From the NCBI RefSeq assembly GCF_900113645.1, contig NZ_FOQC01000003.1:62001-126000 (forward strand): a DNA stretch of 64,000 nucleotides, in the 5' to 3' direction. The position numbers and the translations under genes are program-made. The stretch comes from Trichococcus flocculiformis. GTDB lineage: Bacteria; Bacillota; Bacilli; Lactobacillales; Aerococcaceae. This document shows positions 17,221 to 29,336 of the stretch, one piece after another (positions within the stretch are counted from its first letter, which is position 1; each line of letters opens with the position of its first letter). The notes beneath the pieces are model-generated. The model was not told the origin of the DNA. It saw only the letters and a list, made by a program, of their open reading frames with translations, and ran no database searches.

Positions 17221-17501
17221 AGTAGGCTCCTTGCTTTTTGGTGTTCGACATAATCGAACAACTCCTGATAGAACGCATCACTGATCGCGATCTCAAGGTG
17301 TTTTTCCAAAATATGCTGTTTCCAGGCCTTCTGTACCAATGCAGGTTCCATAGAAACATAGGCTCCTCGGCCATTCATGCGGCCTGTGGGATCGATGGCT
17401 ATTTCACCTGCTTGATTTTTTACGATGCGGACTAATTCTTTTTTTGGCTTCATCTCATTGGAGACGACGCATTTCCGCATCGGAATTTTTCTTGTCTTCA
17501 T
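17217..17501 (-). CDS. ylxR: YlxR, RNase P modulator family protein
   Basis: This is a 94-residue basic protein of the YlxR (DUF448) family. The signature GRGAYV lies near 44-49, and the N-terminus RKIPMRKCVVSNEMKPKKEL matches the family. YlxR of Bacillus is reported to bind nucleic acid and RNase P. It lies between nusA and ylxQ in the conserved operon. Confidence 0.93.
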   Translation of the reverse strand: MKTRKIPMRKCVVSNEMKPKKELVRIVKNQAGEIAIDPTGRMNGRGAYVSMEPALVQKAWKQHILEKHLEIAISDAFYQELFDYVEHQKARSLL

Positions 17502-17519
17502 AAACTTTCACCTCACTGA

Positions 17520-18821
17520 TTAGTCTTGAAGGTCCTTTGTTAATTCATCATAGCTTTCTTCCGGATCTGTCTCGACTTCCGATATCAATTGCTCGACATC
17601 TTCAGGATCAAGGATTTTTTCATCATCTTCGTATTCTTCCGTGTAATCTGTATCTTCCGTTGGGACAGCAATGTCATCAGCAACTTCCTCTGCCGTGAAA
17701 ATTTTGTCCAAGCCAGCGAAAGAATGAAGCGTGTCAGCATCGTCTTCATCGGATGCAACTTTTTGGGCACCGGATTCCATCAATAACTTATTATACTCCG
17801 TTTCGGACTTAATATCGATTTTATAGCCTGTCAATTTAGCCGCTAAGCGTGCATTTTGACCTTTCTTACCGATTGCCAGTGATAGTTGATAATCAGGAAC
17901 GATCACTGTGCAACTGCCGTCTGCTTGATGGAAATCAACGTTCACGACTTGTGCCGGATTCAACGCATTTCCGATGTAGATCGATGGATCTTCGTTCCAC
18001 TCAACGATATCCATGTTCTCTCCGCGCAATTCGTTTACGATCGCTTGGACACGCTGGCCTCTTGGTCCTACGCAGGTGCCGACAGGGTCGACGTTTTTAT
18101 CGCGGGAGCGCACGGCTACTTTTGACCGGTCTCCGGCTTCACGGGCGATCGAGACGATTTCGACTACTCCGTCGAAGATTTCCGGAACTTCTTGTTCGAA
18201 CAAGCGCTTCAGCAAGTCGGGATGGCTACGGCTGACAAAAACCTGTGGCCCTTTTGAAGTGTTCTCGACTTTTGTGACGTAAACTTTGATGCGGTCATGC
18301 GGCTGGAACGTTTCATTCGGTATTTGTTCCTGCTTGGATAATACTGCTTCAATTTTTCCAAGGCTCACATAAATATAGCGGCTATCCATTCTTTCGACGA
18401 CACCCGTCAAAATATCATTTTCATAAGCGATGAATTGATTGTAGACGATGCTGCGCTCCGCCTCACGGATGCGTTGCATGATGACTTGTTTGGCTGTTTG
18501 AGCGGCAATCCTTCCAAAATCTTTCGGAGTAACCTCAAAACGGATCTTATCGCCTAGTTCGTAAGCTTTGTTGATCTGCAGAGCATCCTCCAAACTTACT
18601 TCCAAAGTCGAATCGAACACCATATCCACTACTTCTTTAACTGCGTAAACATGGATGTCCCCTTTTTTAGTATCAAATTCCACTTCAACGTTTTGGGCTT
18701 GTCCGTAATTACGTTTGTAAGCAGACACAAGAGCAGCTTCCAACGCACTGATGACAATCTCTTTTGAAATACCTTTGTCTTTTTCCAACACTTCAAGAGC
18801 ACTTAACATTTCTTTGCTCAT
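17520..18821 (-). CDS. nusA: Transcription termination/antitermination factor NusA
   Basis: This 433-residue RNA polymerase-binding factor acts in pausing, termination and antitermination. The order is an N-terminal polymerase-binding domain (1-125), an S1 domain (about 130-200, ILTGVVERMDSRYIYV), then KH1 and KH2 (VGPRGQRVQAIVNEL near 243, AIGKKGQNARLAAKL near 310). An acidic Asp/Glu-rich tail runs from about 355 and replaces the C-terminal repeats of proteobacterial NusA, as in other Lactobacillales. It follows rimP by 31 bases. Confidence 0.97.
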   Translation of the reverse strand: MSKEMLSALEVLEKDKGISKEIVISALEAALVSAYKRNYGQAQNVEVEFDTKKGDIHVYAVKEVVDMVFDSTLEVSLEDALQINKAYELGDKIRFEVTPKDFGRIAAQTAKQVIMQRIREAERSIVYNQFIAYENDILTGVVERMDSRYIYVSLGKIEAVLSKQEQIPNETFQPHDRIKVYVTKVENTSKGPQVFVSRSHPDLLKRLFEQEVPEIFDGVVEIVSIAREAGDRSKVAVRSRDKNVDPVGTCVGPRGQRVQAIVNELRGENMDIVEWNEDPSIYIGNALNPAQVVNVDFHQADGSCTVIVPDYQLSLAIGKKGQNARLAAKLTGYKIDIKSETEYNKLLMESGAQKVASDEDDADTLHSFAGLDKIFTAEEVADDIAVPTEDTDYTEEYEDDEKILDPEDVEQLISEVETDPEESYDELTKDLQD

Positions 18822-18852
18822 ATTACTCGTTCACTCCTATCTCAAAAAATGA

Positions 18853-19326
18853 TTAAAATTGGATAGCCAATCTTGCGTTTGCAATCTGTTTTCTTTCGAT
18901 TTCGATATCTTTTGTTCTGGTTTTGATTCTGATCGTCAATACAACGGAGTCATCGTTTACTTCCTTCAACGTTCCTTCATAGAATTTCTCGCCATCTATT
19001 GCTTGGTAGAAGGACAGATGCACGTATTTGCCGATAGCATTCTGCATATCTGCTTCCGTCTTCAATGGACGTTCTGCACCTGGCGAGGACACCTCCAGGA
19101 AATATGCCTGAGGGATCGGATCTGGATCAATAGCGTCCAGTGCTTCACTGACTTTTTCGCTGATCAATGCACACTCTTCAATATCGATACCGCCTGGCTT
19201 ATCTATATAAATTCTGAGAAACCAGTTTTTCCCTTCCTTCAAAAACTCCATATCCACTAATTCTAAATTCTGTTCATCAACTATTGGTTGAACCACTACA
19301 CGAACTTCATCTACTACACGACTCAC
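18853..19326 (-). CDS. rimP: Ribosome maturation factor RimP
   Basis: The 157-residue protein is needed for 30S assembly. It shows the family features ELVDMEFLKEGKNWFLRIYID near 22-42 and an SSPGAERPLK turn near 84. Its start is a GTG at 19326, with AAAGGAGG 6 bases upstream; no better ATG exists. It is the first gene of the nusA operon, so the promoter should lie in the 50 bases between it and the polC terminator. No consensus promoter is obvious there. Confidence 0.95.
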   Translation of the reverse strand: MSRVVDEVRVVVQPIVDEQNLELVDMEFLKEGKNWFLRIYIDKPGGIDIEECALISEKVSEALDAIDPDPIPQAYFLEVSSPGAERPLKTEADMQNAIGKYVHLSFYQAIDGEKFYEGTLKEVNDDSVVLTIRIKTRTKDIEIERKQIANARLAIQF

Positions 19327-19379
19327 AGAAATCCTCCTTTATCAATCCTACACCACTGTCATACATTGGCTGACTGCGT

Positions 19380-19406
19380 AAAAAGAGTGAGCGTTTCCGC
19401 TCACTC
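19380..19406 (-). terminator. Terminator after polC
   Basis: GAGTGAGCG / CGCTCACTC with a 4-base loop is followed on the minus strand by five T. It separates polC from the rimP-rbfA operon. Confidence 0.88.
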
Positions 19407-19496
19407 CTTCCGACGACTTATTCTTTTATAATTATACACCATTGTGTCAGTAAATGCAAGGACCTACCAACCTAACGGCTTTGGAATAGCCTTTCC

Positions 19497-22400
19497 TTAA
19501 AAATCAAATAAAGAAAGTTGATTTTCATCGGGTAAGTTTTTCAACACTCCGTTTTCATTCATGTAATCAATGATTGTCTTTGAAACTTTCCCTCTTGTCG
19601 CCAAATCTTCTTTGGATAAGAATGGTTGGTTTTCCCTGGCTTGAACAATCTGGTTCGCCACGTTGCCGCCTAGTCCCGGAATAGCCCGGAACGGCGCAAT
19701 CAGCGTATCCCCCTCGATCACGAAATTATTCGCGTGCGATTTGTCAAGATCGACCATTTTGAAATTGAAGCCGCGCTCCACCATCTCGTTCGCCAATTCC
19801 AGTACGGTAAGCAAACTTTTTTCCTTGACTGAAGCTTCCAACCCTTTATCCATGATTTCTTTCATGCGGGTCTTGATCATTTCTTTCCCTTGCGTCATCG
19901 CGACTAAATCGAAATCCTGCGCGCGCACGGAGAAGAAAGCACAATAATAACGGATCGGTTGGTGCACTTTGAAATAAGCGACGCGCAAAGCCATCAATAC
20001 ATATGCCGCAGCATGGGCTTTCGGGAACATATATTTGATCTTCAGGCACGATTGGATATACCATTCAGGTATTTCTTTTGCCCGCATCTCCGCCTGCCAA
20101 TCGTCTGGGATCCCTTTCCCTTTCCGGACACTTTCCATGATTTTGAAGGCCAAACCATCATCCATACCGTGATGGATCAGATATACCATGATGTCATCAC
20201 GACAACCGATAACATCCGCCAGCGGGATATTGTTCTCGCGGATGAGTGTTTCGGCATTGCCCAAATAAACATCTGTTCCGTGGGAAAGACCGGAAATCTG
20301 CAGCAATTCCGCAAATGTGTTCGGACTTGTCTGCTCCAGCATTCCCCGGACAAAGCGCGTCCCGAATTCGGGAATTCCGAGTGTACCGGTTTTACTGAAT
20401 ATTTGTTCAGGCGTGACACCCAATACATCAGTACTGCCGAAAATCTTCATGACATCCGGATCATTGGGTGGGATCGTCTGGGGATCGATTCCGGATAGAT
20501 CTTGCAGCATCCGGATTACAGTCGGATCGTCGTGTCCCAGTATATCCAATTTCAGCACGTTATCATGGATAGAGTGGAAGTCAAAGTGGGTCGTTTTCCA
20601 TTCAGAATCTTGGGCATCGGCCGGGAACTGGATAGGTGTAAAATCATAGACATCCATGTAGTCCGGAATGACGATGATACCGCCTGGATGCTGTCCCGTC
20701 GTCCTTTTTACTCCCGTGCAGCCTTTTGCCAACCGATCGATTTCCGCTGACGAGAATCTGAAATTGTGATCCCGCTCATAGGCTTTGACATAGCCAAAAG
20801 CTGTTTTATCAGCCACTGTACCGATTGTTCCGGCACGGTACACATATTCCTCACCGAAGAGCTCCTTGGTGTAAGCATGGGCGTGGGCTTGATATTCCCC
20901 TGAAAAGTTCAAGTCGATATCAGGTACCTTGTCCCCGTAGAATCCAAGGAAGGTTTCAAAAGGGATGTCGTGCCCGTCTCGGTCCATATCCGCTCCGCAT
21001 TTCGGGCAGTCCTTCTTTTCCAAGTCGTAGCCGGAACCGATCGAGCCATCTTCATAGAAGTAGGAATATTTGCATTCCGGACACCGGTAATGCGGCGGTA
21101 AAGGATTGACTTCCGTTATACCGGTCATGGTGGCTACAAAACTTGAGCCGACCGAGCCCCGGGATCCAACCAGATAGCCGTCCTGGTTGCTTTTCAGAAC
21201 CAGTTTTTGGGAAATCAGATAGATGACCGAGAAGCCGTTTCCGATGATCGAATTCAGTTCTTTTTCCAGCCTTTTTTCGACCAGTTCAGGGAGTTGTTCT
21301 CCGTAGAGGCGTTTGGCTTCATCATAGGAGAGCCTTGTGACTTCCTCATTCGCCCCCTCCATGTTCGGCGTGTACAACTGATCCTTGATTGGGATAATTT
21401 CATCGATGCTGTCGGCAATTTTTTGGGAATTAGATACAACGATCTCCTTGGCTTTTTCTTTGCCGAGGAAGGAGAAACAATCCAACATCTCGTCTGTCGT
21501 CCGGAAATGGGCTTCCGGCAGATGCAGGACTTTTCCTTGATTCACCTTCAAAGACCCAATCAATATTTCCCGGTAGATGGCGTCTTCCTTGTTCAAGTAA
21601 TGCACATTCCCGGTTGCGACGACCGTCTTGCCCAATTCATCGCCGATGGCAACGATTTGGGTAATGATCTCTTCCAGATCACTTTCATTTTTCACCAGTT
21701 CTCTCGTGATGAGCGGCGCATAGACCTCTTTTGGCATAACTTCGATGTAATCATAGAACTTGGCTTTCGCTTTAGCAGCCTCTGCCCCTTTTTGCATCAT
21801 CGCCTCAAATATTTCGCCTTCGCTGCAGGCGGAGCCGATCAATAAGTTTTCCCGGGATGCTTGCAGAACGCTGCGCGGCAGACGCGGTGTCCGGTAATAA
21901 TAATCAATATTAGAAGCAGAAATGATTTTGAAAAGGTCCTTCAGCCCATCCTGGTTTTTTGCCAAAATCGTTGCATGGAACGGCCGCGCTCGTTTGTATG
22001 AATCGCCGCCGCCGATGTATTTGTTCAGTTCATCATGAAATAGAATGTTGTGTTCTTCGCGGGCTTCCTTCAGGAATATCCAGCAGAGGGCGCCGGTTGT
22101 TTCGGAATCATAAACGGCCCGGTGATGCTGTTCCAAACCGACACCATAGCGTTTCGCCAACGTATTCAAACGATGGGATTTCAATTGCGGGTGCAAGAAA
22201 CGGGACATCTCCAAGGTATCGATTACAGGTTGTGGCGCTTCGGCCATACCATAGCGTTCATAGCTGTTGTTCAAAAAGCCCATGTCAAAGCTGGCATTGT
22301 GGGCTACAAGAATGGTCCCCTCGGCGAATGCAGCGAACTCCTCGAGCACCGTTTTTTCCGGCTTGGAATCGCGGACCATATCATCGGTTATGCCCGTCAA

Positions 22401-23834
22401 TTGGATGGTCGTCTGCGATAACGGATGGCCCGGATTGATGAATTCTTCGAATGTTTCGATGACATTTCCTTTGTACATTTTTACGCCAGCCAGCTCGATG
22501 ATCGTGTCGTAAACTGCCGATAACCCCGTTGTTTCAACGTCGAATACGACATAGGTCGCTTCACTTAGATCCTCATGGACCGGATTATAGGCTATCGGAA
22601 CGCCGTCATCGACGACATATGCTTCAATTCCGTACAATATTTTTACGTTATTCGCTTTTCCGGCTGCGTGAGCATCCGGATAGCCTTGCGCAGCAGCATG
22701 GTCGGTCAGAGCGATGGCCTTATGTCCCCATTTTGCCGCTTGTTTGACAAAATCACCGATCCCATTGGTGGCATCCATCTGACTCATATTTGAATGCAGG
22801 TGCAATTCCACCCTTTTTTCGTCTTCAGGCGCACGATCTTTCCGTTCCGCATGAGCAACTTCGTTCACGTCTCGGCCGTTCACAACCAGATCCCGCATGA
22901 AAGTGTCTTCTTGGACACTCCCGCGCACGCGCACCCAGATTCCTTTTTTGACAAGCTCAAAGTTCTGTTCATCCGTTTCATTCGACGAAAACAGTTTTAC
23001 CGAAAAGGAAGAGGTATAATCCGTCATTTTAAATACGAGCAGTTTCCGCCCGGACCGCAATTCGCGGATTTCACTGTCGAAAATATAGCCTTCAATGACC
23101 ACCGAACGCTCTTCTTCGGTGATTGAGGCCATCTGCTTGATTTCTTCCTTGCTGGAAATCTGTCTGCCGATCAGCAAGGGGCCGTTATTGCTGCCTTTAG
23201 ATTGCGAGCCGTCGCTGCGTTGTCTATCCTGCTGATTTTGTTTGATGGCTTCCTCTGCTTGTTTGACCAACATTTCATCCTGTTCTTGTTTTCGGGCCAG
23301 ATATTGTGCCATTCTGGCTTCGGATGCTGCCTCGTCCACTTCGATTGTGATCTGGAAACTCGGAAATCCCAAGACCATGTAATTCTGTTGGATAATGGAC
23401 AAGTAGTTGTCTGCCAAATGATTTTTGGTGATTTCGTTTTCAACACTGATAACGACTTTATTGTCCAAAACAACGGGTGTATGTTTGGCAAAAAGACTCA
23501 GAACCAGTGGTGATGATATATTGCTGCGTTGGACGACTGTTTCCCAATAGTCCAAGATGCTCTCATTCGTCAAAATCGGTTTCCTGGTTTTGATCTGAAA
23601 ATCGATTGTGGCGATGGATTGGAATTTTATTTTCATGTGGTTCATCAAAGCAGTGAACACTTCGAAAGGCAGAACGTTATCAAAAACGAACTGAAATGAC
23701 CATAATTTTGATTTTTTATGCACGATGACTTGTTCGATTTCCCCGTTTTCAAAATACGGTAGATACTCCGGCTGGTGATGCAAATTTATCTGTTCCAACA
23801 TCTGCTGGAACAATTCATGTTTCGATAACGACAT
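19497..23834 (-). CDS. polC: DNA polymerase III alpha subunit, Gram-positive PolC type
   Basis: This is the 1445-residue replicative polymerase. In order there is an N-terminal domain, an OB domain, a PHP domain opening with HLHSNMS near 345, and an inserted DnaQ-like 3'-5' proofreading exonuclease (VVFDVETTG near 429, catalytic DxE). The rest of PHP and the C-family polymerase core follow, with a zinc-binding CPEC..CPKC pair around 985-1010. The polymerase aspartates lie in the [12 protein letters not shown] region. The ATG at 23834 is chosen because AAGGAGAG precedes it; a longer TTG reading would contain the binding site. A terminator separates it from rseP. Confidence 0.98.
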   Translation of the reverse strand: MSLSKHELFQQMLEQINLHHQPEYLPYFENGEIEQVIVHKKSKLWSFQFVFDNVLPFEVFTALMNHMKIKFQSIATIDFQIKTRKPILTNESILDYWETVVQRSNISSPLVLSLFAKHTPVVLDNKVVISVENEITKNHLADNYLSIIQQNYMVLGFPSFQITIEVDEAASEARMAQYLARKQEQDEMLVKQAEEAIKQNQQDRQRSDGSQSKGSNNGPLLIGRQISSKEEIKQMASITEEERSVVIEGYIFDSEIRELRSGRKLLVFKMTDYTSSFSVKLFSSNETDEQNFELVKKGIWVRVRGSVQEDTFMRDLVVNGRDVNEVAHAERKDRAPEDEKRVELHLHSNMSQMDATNGIGDFVKQAAKWGHKAIALTDHAAAQGYPDAHAAGKANNVKILYGIEAYVVDDGVPIAYNPVHEDLSEATYVVFDVETTGLSAVYDTIIELAGVKMYKGNVIETFEEFINPGHPLSQTTIQLTGITDDMVRDSKPEKTVLEEFAAFAEGTILVAHNASFDMGFLNNSYERYGMAEAPQPVIDTLEMSRFLHPQLKSHRLNTLAKRYGVGLEQHHRAVYDSETTGALCWIFLKEAREEHNILFHDELNKYIGGGDSYKRARPFHATILAKNQDGLKDLFKIISASNIDYYYRTPRLPRSVLQASRENLLIGSACSEGEIFEAMMQKGAEAAKAKAKFYDYIEVMPKEVYAPLITRELVKNESDLEEIITQIVAIGDELGKTVVATGNVHYLNKEDAIYREILIGSLKVNQGKVLHLPEAHFRTTDEMLDCFSFLGKEKAKEIVVSNSQKIADSIDEIIPIKDQLYTPNMEGANEEVTRLSYDEAKRLYGEQLPELVEKRLEKELNSIIGNGFSVIYLISQKLVLKSNQDGYLVGSRGSVGSSFVATMTGITEVNPLPPHYRCPECKYSYFYEDGSIGSGYDLEKKDCPKCGADMDRDGHDIPFETFLGFYGDKVPDIDLNFSGEYQAHAHAYTKELFGEEYVYRAGTIGTVADKTAFGYVKAYERDHNFRFSSAEIDRLAKGCTGVKRTTGQHPGGIIVIPDYMDVYDFTPIQFPADAQDSEWKTTHFDFHSIHDNVLKLDILGHDDPTVIRMLQDLSGIDPQTIPPNDPDVMKIFGSTDVLGVTPEQIFSKTGTLGIPEFGTRFVRGMLEQTSPNTFAELLQISGLSHGTDVYLGNAETLIRENNIPLADVIGCRDDIMVYLIHHGMDDGLAFKIMESVRKGKGIPDDWQAEMRAKEIPEWYIQSCLKIKYMFPKAHAAAYVLMALRVAYFKVHQPIRYYCAFFSVRAQDFDLVAMTQGKEMIKTRMKEIMDKGLEASVKEKSLLTVLELANEMVERGFNFKMVDLDKSHANNFVIEGDTLIAPFRAIPGLGGNVANQIVQARENQPFLSKEDLATRGKVSKTIIDYMNENGVLKNLPDENQLSLFDF

Positions 23835-23858
23835 TTGATCTCTCCTTCTCAACTAACA

Positions 23859-23901
23859 AACAAAAAGATTCAAAGAATGAACGTACCTTTCTTTGAATCT
23901 T
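23859..23901 (-). terminator. Terminator between rseP and polC
   Basis: AAGATTCAAAGAA pairs with TTCTTTGAATCTT, followed on the minus strand by TTTTTGTTTG. It lies 15 bases after the rseP stop. Confidence 0.85.
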
Positions 23902-23916
23902 CTTATTTTCTTCCTA

Positions 23917-25191
23917 TCATTGGCCAAAGAAAAATCTTTGAATATCATTCCAAGTGACGATGACCATCAGCAGAAGCAACAGCCCCATTCCGATAGCCGT
24001 GATGATGCCTTCCTTCTCTGGATCCAACGGCTTGCCTCTGATTCCTTCAACTAGGTTCAGCAGTAGTTTCCCGCCATCCAATGCTGGAATCGGCAATAGA
24101 TTCACGACACCAAGGTTGATGCTCAAATAGGCCAGAAAACTGAGTACGCTCAGAAAGCCATAATCAACGACTTGCTCGGTGGCCGCATAAATAGCGACAG
24201 GCCCGCCGAACGAGTCAGCCTGAAAGCCGGTCCTGAACATGGCAAAGACCAATCCGAAAATGGAAGTGGCAATCACCCAAAATTCTTTGAATCCGTAGCT
24301 GATTTTAGCCATCAGCGTGCGATTCATCGGGACAGCGACACCGATCAAACCATACTCGTTGCCTTGTTCATCAGTTTTCGTGTCAGGTGTGACGAGGACA
24401 TCACGCGCTTCTTCTCCATCAGTCACGACTGTAAGTGTGATTTGGTTGCCCGGATTGGCTTGGATGGACGTAACCAGTTCCGTCCAGTCAGCGGTTGCAT
24501 CGCCATTAACAGCCAATACCTCATCATTCTCCCGCAATCCGGCTGCTTCCGCCGGGCTGTCAGGTTGGATTTCTCCCAAGCGACTCTCGTTTACTGTAAC
24601 GCCGCCTTGCACGAACGCAATCGCGATGAATACCGCGATACCCAAAATGAAATTATTCATCGGTCCGGCGAAGTTTGTCAGCATCCGTTTCAGCAAAGGT
24701 GCTGATTGGTATTGTACATCGATGGGAGCGATCTGAACTTCTGTTCCGTCGGTCTCGATGATTGTCGCATCGCGTTTTACTGCGTATCTAACGGGTTCTG
24801 AACTTCCCGGAATGATTCCTTTTATGAAAAGTGCGTGTTCCAGATCAGCCTCCAGTAATTCTATCGGCACAGCCTGCAAATGCTGTTTGTTGCTCAAATC
24901 TATTTGAATGACCTGTTGCTCTTCATCAAGGGTGATGTTAAGTGGCATACCCGGTTTCAACTCGGTGTCCTCATCCCCGATGCCGGCCATCCGCACATAA
25001 CCACCGATGGGCAGCATCCGGATTGTGTAGGTTGTCCCGTTTTTGCGATGAGAGAAGATTTTCGGTCCCATGCCGATTGCGAATTCACGAACCAGAATGC
25101 CAGCTTTTTTCGCAAAATAGAAATGGCCGAATTCGTGGATGATCACTAATATGCTGAACACGATGATGAACGTTATGATTGTCTGAAACAT
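23917..25191 (-). CDS. rseP: Site-2 intramembrane zinc metalloprotease RseP/RasP
   Basis: The 424-residue membrane protease cuts anti-sigma factors and leftover signal peptides within the membrane. HEFGH at 19-23 in the first helix and NLLPIPALDGG near 370 (LDG motif) supply the zinc ligands. A PDZ domain lies between, at about 200-285 (PDSPAEAAGLRENDEVLAVNG). Four membrane helices are apparent. It follows cdsA by 36 bases in the uppS-cdsA-rseP unit, a conserved order in Firmicutes. Confidence 0.95.
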   Translation of the reverse strand: MFQTIITFIIVFSILVIIHEFGHFYFAKKAGILVREFAIGMGPKIFSHRKNGTTYTIRMLPIGGYVRMAGIGDEDTELKPGMPLNITLDEEQQVIQIDLSNKQHLQAVPIELLEADLEHALFIKGIIPGSSEPVRYAVKRDATIIETDGTEVQIAPIDVQYQSAPLLKRMLTNFAGPMNNFILGIAVFIAIAFVQGGVTVNESRLGEIQPDSPAEAAGLRENDEVLAVNGDATADWTELVTSIQANPGNQITLTVVTDGEEARDVLVTPDTKTDEQGNEYGLIGVAVPMNRTLMAKISYGFKEFWVIATSIFGLVFAMFRTGFQADSFGGPVAIYAATEQVVDYGFLSVLSFLAYLSINLGVVNLLPIPALDGGKLLLNLVEGIRGKPLDPEKEGIITAIGMGLLLLLMVIVTWNDIQRFFFGQ

Positions 25192-25227
25192 GTAATCCCT
25201 CCCTTTTTGTAGCGTGTCTTCGCTTTG

Positions 25228-26022
25228 TTAAAAGATGAAATGCAGAAAAATATGGAACACCGGCATCACAAAAAGCGTGCTGTCAAAACGATCAAGCATG
25301 CCGCCGTGTCCGGGTAATATCTTCCCGGCATCCTTGACGCCAAAATAACGTTTGAATGCCGATTCTACCAAATCTCCCATCTGGCCACAGACCGAAAGTA
25401 AGGCTGCCAGCATGATCTGGAGTCCTAAAGATAACTCCAGCGGATTGTAGTAATGGAAAAATACGATGGCGATCAGCACAGCGGCTATCGAACCGCCGAC
25501 AGATCCTTCGATTGTTTTATTTGGGCTGATAGCCGGAGCCAACTTGTTCTTGCCAATTTTTCTTCCGATCATGTATGCGCCGATATCCGTTCCCCAAATG
25601 ATGAACAACACTAAGAGCACCATCCAAAAACCGATGTCCCTTGTCTGCATGAAATAATAAAATCCTCTCCCGACATAAAGGGAGGTCAGGACAGAAGCGG
25701 CTGCATCGTCGAAGGTAAAATCGTTCCGCGAGAACACAGTAAAAATGAACAGTACCAACGCCTCCAGATAAATTAAAAGCATCGCATCGATGCCATCGGG
25801 GATGAACTGCAGATAAGATTCCGGCAACATCAATAATACGGTCGCCAAAGCAGTGATGATACCTTCCACACTGAAGATGGACAGCTTTTTCATCTTCAAT
25901 AGTTCTTGAACAGCGATCAAACCGATTGCTGTCATGAGCAGTTGCAGCGGCAGTCCCCCAAGCCACAAGAATGGGATGAATACTGCGGCAGCCACTAAGC
26001 CTGTGATTACTCTTTCCTTCAT
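25228..26022 (-). CDS. cdsA: Phosphatidate cytidylyltransferase
   Basis: This is a 264-residue membrane protein with about eight helices. It makes CDP-diacylglycerol from phosphatidate and CTP for phospholipid synthesis. The family signature appears near the C-terminus as KRYFGVKDAGKILPGHGG followed by MLDRFDS, and SPNKTIEGSVGG lies at about 165. It sits 10 bases after uppS and before rseP. Confidence 0.96.
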   Translation of the reverse strand: MKERVITGLVAAAVFIPFLWLGGLPLQLLMTAIGLIAVQELLKMKKLSIFSVEGIITALATVLLMLPESYLQFIPDGIDAMLLIYLEALVLFIFTVFSRNDFTFDDAAASVLTSLYVGRGFYYFMQTRDIGFWMVLLVLFIIWGTDIGAYMIGRKIGKNKLAPAISPNKTIEGSVGGSIAAVLIAIVFFHYYNPLELSLGLQIMLAALLSVCGQMGDLVESAFKRYFGVKDAGKILPGHGGMLDRFDSTLFVMPVFHIFLHFIF

Positions 26023-26032
26023 AATATCCTCC

Positions 26033-26794
26033 CTATATGCCGCCGAAACGACGATTGCGATGCTGATATTCTGCTAAAGCCGCCCGCAAGCTGGCTATCG
26101 AAAAATCAGGCCAAAATTCTTCCGTAAAGTACATTTCGCTGTACGCTGCCTGCCACAGCAAGAAGTTGCTGAGACGGATTTCTCCACTGGTACGGATCAG
26201 CAAGTCAGGATCCTGCCATTCACCAAGACCGCTTGTGAATAGGTAACAAGAGAATACGTCATCAGTGATTGCGTCTGCCGAGAGTTTTCCTGCTGCGACA
26301 TCGTGCGCAATCATCGTTGTAGCTTGAAGGATTTCAGCCCTGGAACCATAATTCAACGCAAAATTCAAAATAAGACCGGTATTGTCCTTTGTCTTTTCGA
26401 TTGCATTTTGCACGACTTTAAGCGTCTTCTCGGGCAACTGATCGATCCAGCCGATGGTCGTCACTTTGATGTTGTTCTGCATCAACTCCGGCATAAAGAC
26501 ATCAAAAAAATCGATGGGCAATCCCATCAAAAAATTGACTTCGTCAGTCGGACGTTTCCAGTTTTCAGTCGAAAAGGCATACAGCGTCAATACCTTCACA
26601 TTAAGGCGGCTTGCCTCTATGGTTATCTTTTTAACCGTATTCATACCCTCTTTGTGTCCGTAAACCCGTGGCATCAGTTTTTTCTTTGCCCAACGGCCGT
26701 TCCCATCCATAATGATGGCAACATGAGCTGGAATGATGCCATTTTCGTCAAACTGCAAATCTGTTTTTGGATTCTCACTCTTGAATAGAGCCAT
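26033..26794 (-). CDS. uppS: Undecaprenyl diphosphate synthase
   Basis: The 253-residue cis-prenyltransferase makes the C55 lipid carrier used for peptidoglycan and teichoic acids. IIMDGNGRWAKKK near 27-39 carries the catalytic aspartate, and the C-terminal DLLIRTSGEIRLSNFLLWQ motif near 203 binds isopentenyl diphosphate. It is the first gene of the uppS-cdsA-rseP unit; an extended -10 element lies about 35 bases upstream. Confidence 0.97.
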   Translation of the reverse strand: MALFKSENPKTDLQFDENGIIPAHVAIIMDGNGRWAKKKLMPRVYGHKEGMNTVKKITIEASRLNVKVLTLYAFSTENWKRPTDEVNFLMGLPIDFFDVFMPELMQNNIKVTTIGWIDQLPEKTLKVVQNAIEKTKDNTGLILNFALNYGSRAEILQATTMIAHDVAAGKLSADAITDDVFSCYLFTSGLGEWQDPDLLIRTSGEIRLSNFLLWQAAYSEMYFTEEFWPDFSIASLRAALAEYQHRNRRFGGI

Positions 26795-26826
26795 GCTTTA
26801 TCCCTCACTTTTTCATAACTCTTTTT

Positions 26827-26835
26827 ATTTTAACA
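26827..26835 (-). promoter_or_regulatory. Extended -10 element before uppS
   Basis: The minus strand reads TGTTAAAAT, an extended -10 with five of six hexamer matches. No good -35 is present at 17 bases. It lies between the frr terminator and uppS, where a promoter is required. Confidence 0.35.
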
Positions 26836-26884
26836 AAAACCCGCCTGAATTCCTATGATTAACCGGAATTTATATAATTTTTAA

Positions 26885-26929
26885 AAAGAGCCAGGGCACA
26901 AATCATTCGAAATGATTTGTGCCCTGGCT
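26885..26929 (-). terminator. Terminator after frr
   Basis: A nearly perfect 19-bp hairpin (AGCCAGGGCACAAATCATT and its complement) is followed by CTTTTTAAAAA. It is the strongest hairpin in this part of the window. Confidence 0.9.
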
Positions 26930-26949
26930 GCTTTCCAACGAATGGAATG

Positions 26950-27507
26950 TTAAACGTCCAAAATTTCTTTTTCTTTGTCCGCCGTTATTTTGTCTATTTC
27001 TTTGGAAGATTTGTCGGTGAACTCTTGTACTTTCTTTTCATAAGTCCGTAACTCGTCTTCTGTGATTTCTTTGTTCTTTTCTGCTTTTTTCAACGCCTCG
27101 ATGGCATCACGGCGAATATTGCGGATAGAAATCTTAGCTGCCTCGTTTTCTTTGCCAACAGTTTTTGCCAACTCTTTACGACGCTCTGAAGTCAATGCCG
27201 GAATCACCAAACGAATGACGTTGCCGTCATTGGCTGGGTTGATGCCCAAGTCGCTTTGGTAAATCGCGCGTTCGATATCACCGATACTGGATTTGTCGTA
27301 AGGTGTGACCAACAACATGCGTCCTTCAGGAATCGTGATGGATGCTAATTGATTCACTGGTGTGCTCGTTCCGTAGTATTCAACTTCGATACGATCCAAT
27401 AAACTCGCATTCGCGCGGCCTGCTCGAATCGAGCCTAGTTCGCGGATCAGTGCAGCTTCCGTTTTTTTCATTCTGTCGATCGCATTATCAAGGATTTCTT
27501 TAACCAT
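26950..27507 (-). CDS. frr: Ribosome recycling factor
   Basis: This 185-residue two-domain protein mimics tRNA and, with EF-G, splits post-termination ribosomes. The family segment [19 protein letters not shown] near 28-46 and the helical C-terminus rich in Lys and Glu are clear. It starts 2 bases after the pyrH stop, with GGGGGAA as ribosome binding site overlapping the pyrH end, so it is coupled to pyrH. Confidence 0.97.
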   Translation of the reverse strand: MVKEILDNAIDRMKKTEAALIRELGSIRAGRANASLLDRIEVEYYGTSTPVNQLASITIPEGRMLLVTPYDKSSIGDIERAIYQSDLGINPANDGNVIRLVIPALTSERRKELAKTVGKENEAAKISIRNIRRDAIEALKKAEKNKEITEDELRTYEKKVQEFTDKSSKEIDKITADKEKEILDV

Positions 27508-27509
27508 AA

Positions 27510-28316
<807 letters not shown>

Positions 28317-28319
28317 TCA

Positions 28320-29201
28320 TTATTTTTTAACTTGGCTCATTACTTCTTCTGCAAAGTCCACAGAGCGTTTCTCGATACCTTCGCCTACAGCGTAGCGAAC
28401 GAATGATTTAACAACGCCGCCTTTTGAAGCAGCAAATTGTGAAACTGTTTGATCTGGATCTTTAACGAATGGTTGGTCGTTCAATGAAATTTCGCTCAAG
28501 AATTTGTTCAAACGGCCTACGATCATTTTTTCAACGATGTTAGCTGGTTTGCCTTCGTTCAAAGCTTGTTCAGTCAGAACTTTCTTTTCATGCTCAAGTT
28601 CTTCTGCGGAAACTTCGTCGCGAGAAACATATTTAGGATTGATGGCAGCGATGTGCATAGAAATATCTTTAGCAGCATCAGCATCCGCAGAGCCTTCCAA
28701 AACTGTCAATACAGCGATACGTCCGCCTTGGTGAAGGTATGCGCCGAAAGCATCAGCATCTGTTTTTTCAACGATAGCAAAGCGACGCAAAGTAATTTTT
28801 TCGCCGATTACAGTAGTAGCATTCAAGATGACATCGTTCAATGAGCCGTCTGCAGTTTCGATCGCTAAAGCAGCTTCCAACGTTTCTGGTTTGTTTTTAG
28901 CGATGATTGCTGTAATATCAGCTACCAAGTTTTGGAATTTGTCGTTTTTCGCAACAAAGTCAGTTTCGGCATTGATTTCAGCGATAACAGCTGTATTTCC
29001 GTCAACATATACGTTTGCAAGTCCTTCAGCAGCGATACGGTCAGCTTTTTTGGCTGCTTTTGCCATACCATTTTCTCTTAGGTAGTCAACCGCTTTGTCC
29101 ATGTCGCCATCGACTTCTACTAGAGCTCTTTTAGCATCCATCATGCCTACGCCTGTCATGTCGCGTAATTCTTTAACCATTTTTGCTGTTACTTGTGCCA
29201 T
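28320..29201 (-). CDS. tsf: Elongation factor Ts
   Basis: This is the 293-residue guanine nucleotide exchange factor for EF-Tu. The N-terminal UBA-like domain contains [20 protein letters not shown] at 10-29, and TDFVAKND near 80 is the EF-Tu contact. Length and order after rpsB are standard. A T-rich terminator hairpin lies between rpsB and tsf, so tsf probably receives only part of the rpsB transcription. Confidence 0.98.
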   Translation of the reverse strand: MAQVTAKMVKELRDMTGVGMMDAKRALVEVDGDMDKAVDYLRENGMAKAAKKADRIAAEGLANVYVDGNTAVIAEINAETDFVAKNDKFQNLVADITAIIAKNKPETLEAALAIETADGSLNDVILNATTVIGEKITLRRFAIVEKTDADAFGAYLHQGGRIAVLTVLEGSADADAAKDISMHIAAINPKYVSRDEVSAEELEHEKKVLTEQALNEGKPANIVEKMIVGRLNKFLSEISLNDQPFVKDPDQTVSQFAASKGGVVKSFVRYAVGEGIEKRSVDFAEEVMSQVKK

Positions 29202-29232
29202 TTTATGATTCCTCCTGAATATTCTTTTTCAT

Positions 29233-29310
29233 AAAAAAAGCTGCCCCAAAGAGATAGAAAAGATGTCGGCTACCTAATTGGCTATATCTTTCTTCTTTTC
29301 TGAGACAGCT
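29233..29310 (-). terminator. Attenuating terminator between rpsB and tsf
   Basis: The minus strand pairs AGCTGTCTCA with TGGGGCAGCT (with U-G pairs) across a 50-base arm that itself folds, followed by seven T. It would let the S2 gene be transcribed more than tsf. Confidence 0.7.
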
Positions 29311-29336
29311 CATTGCTTCAAACTAAATAGGAAATA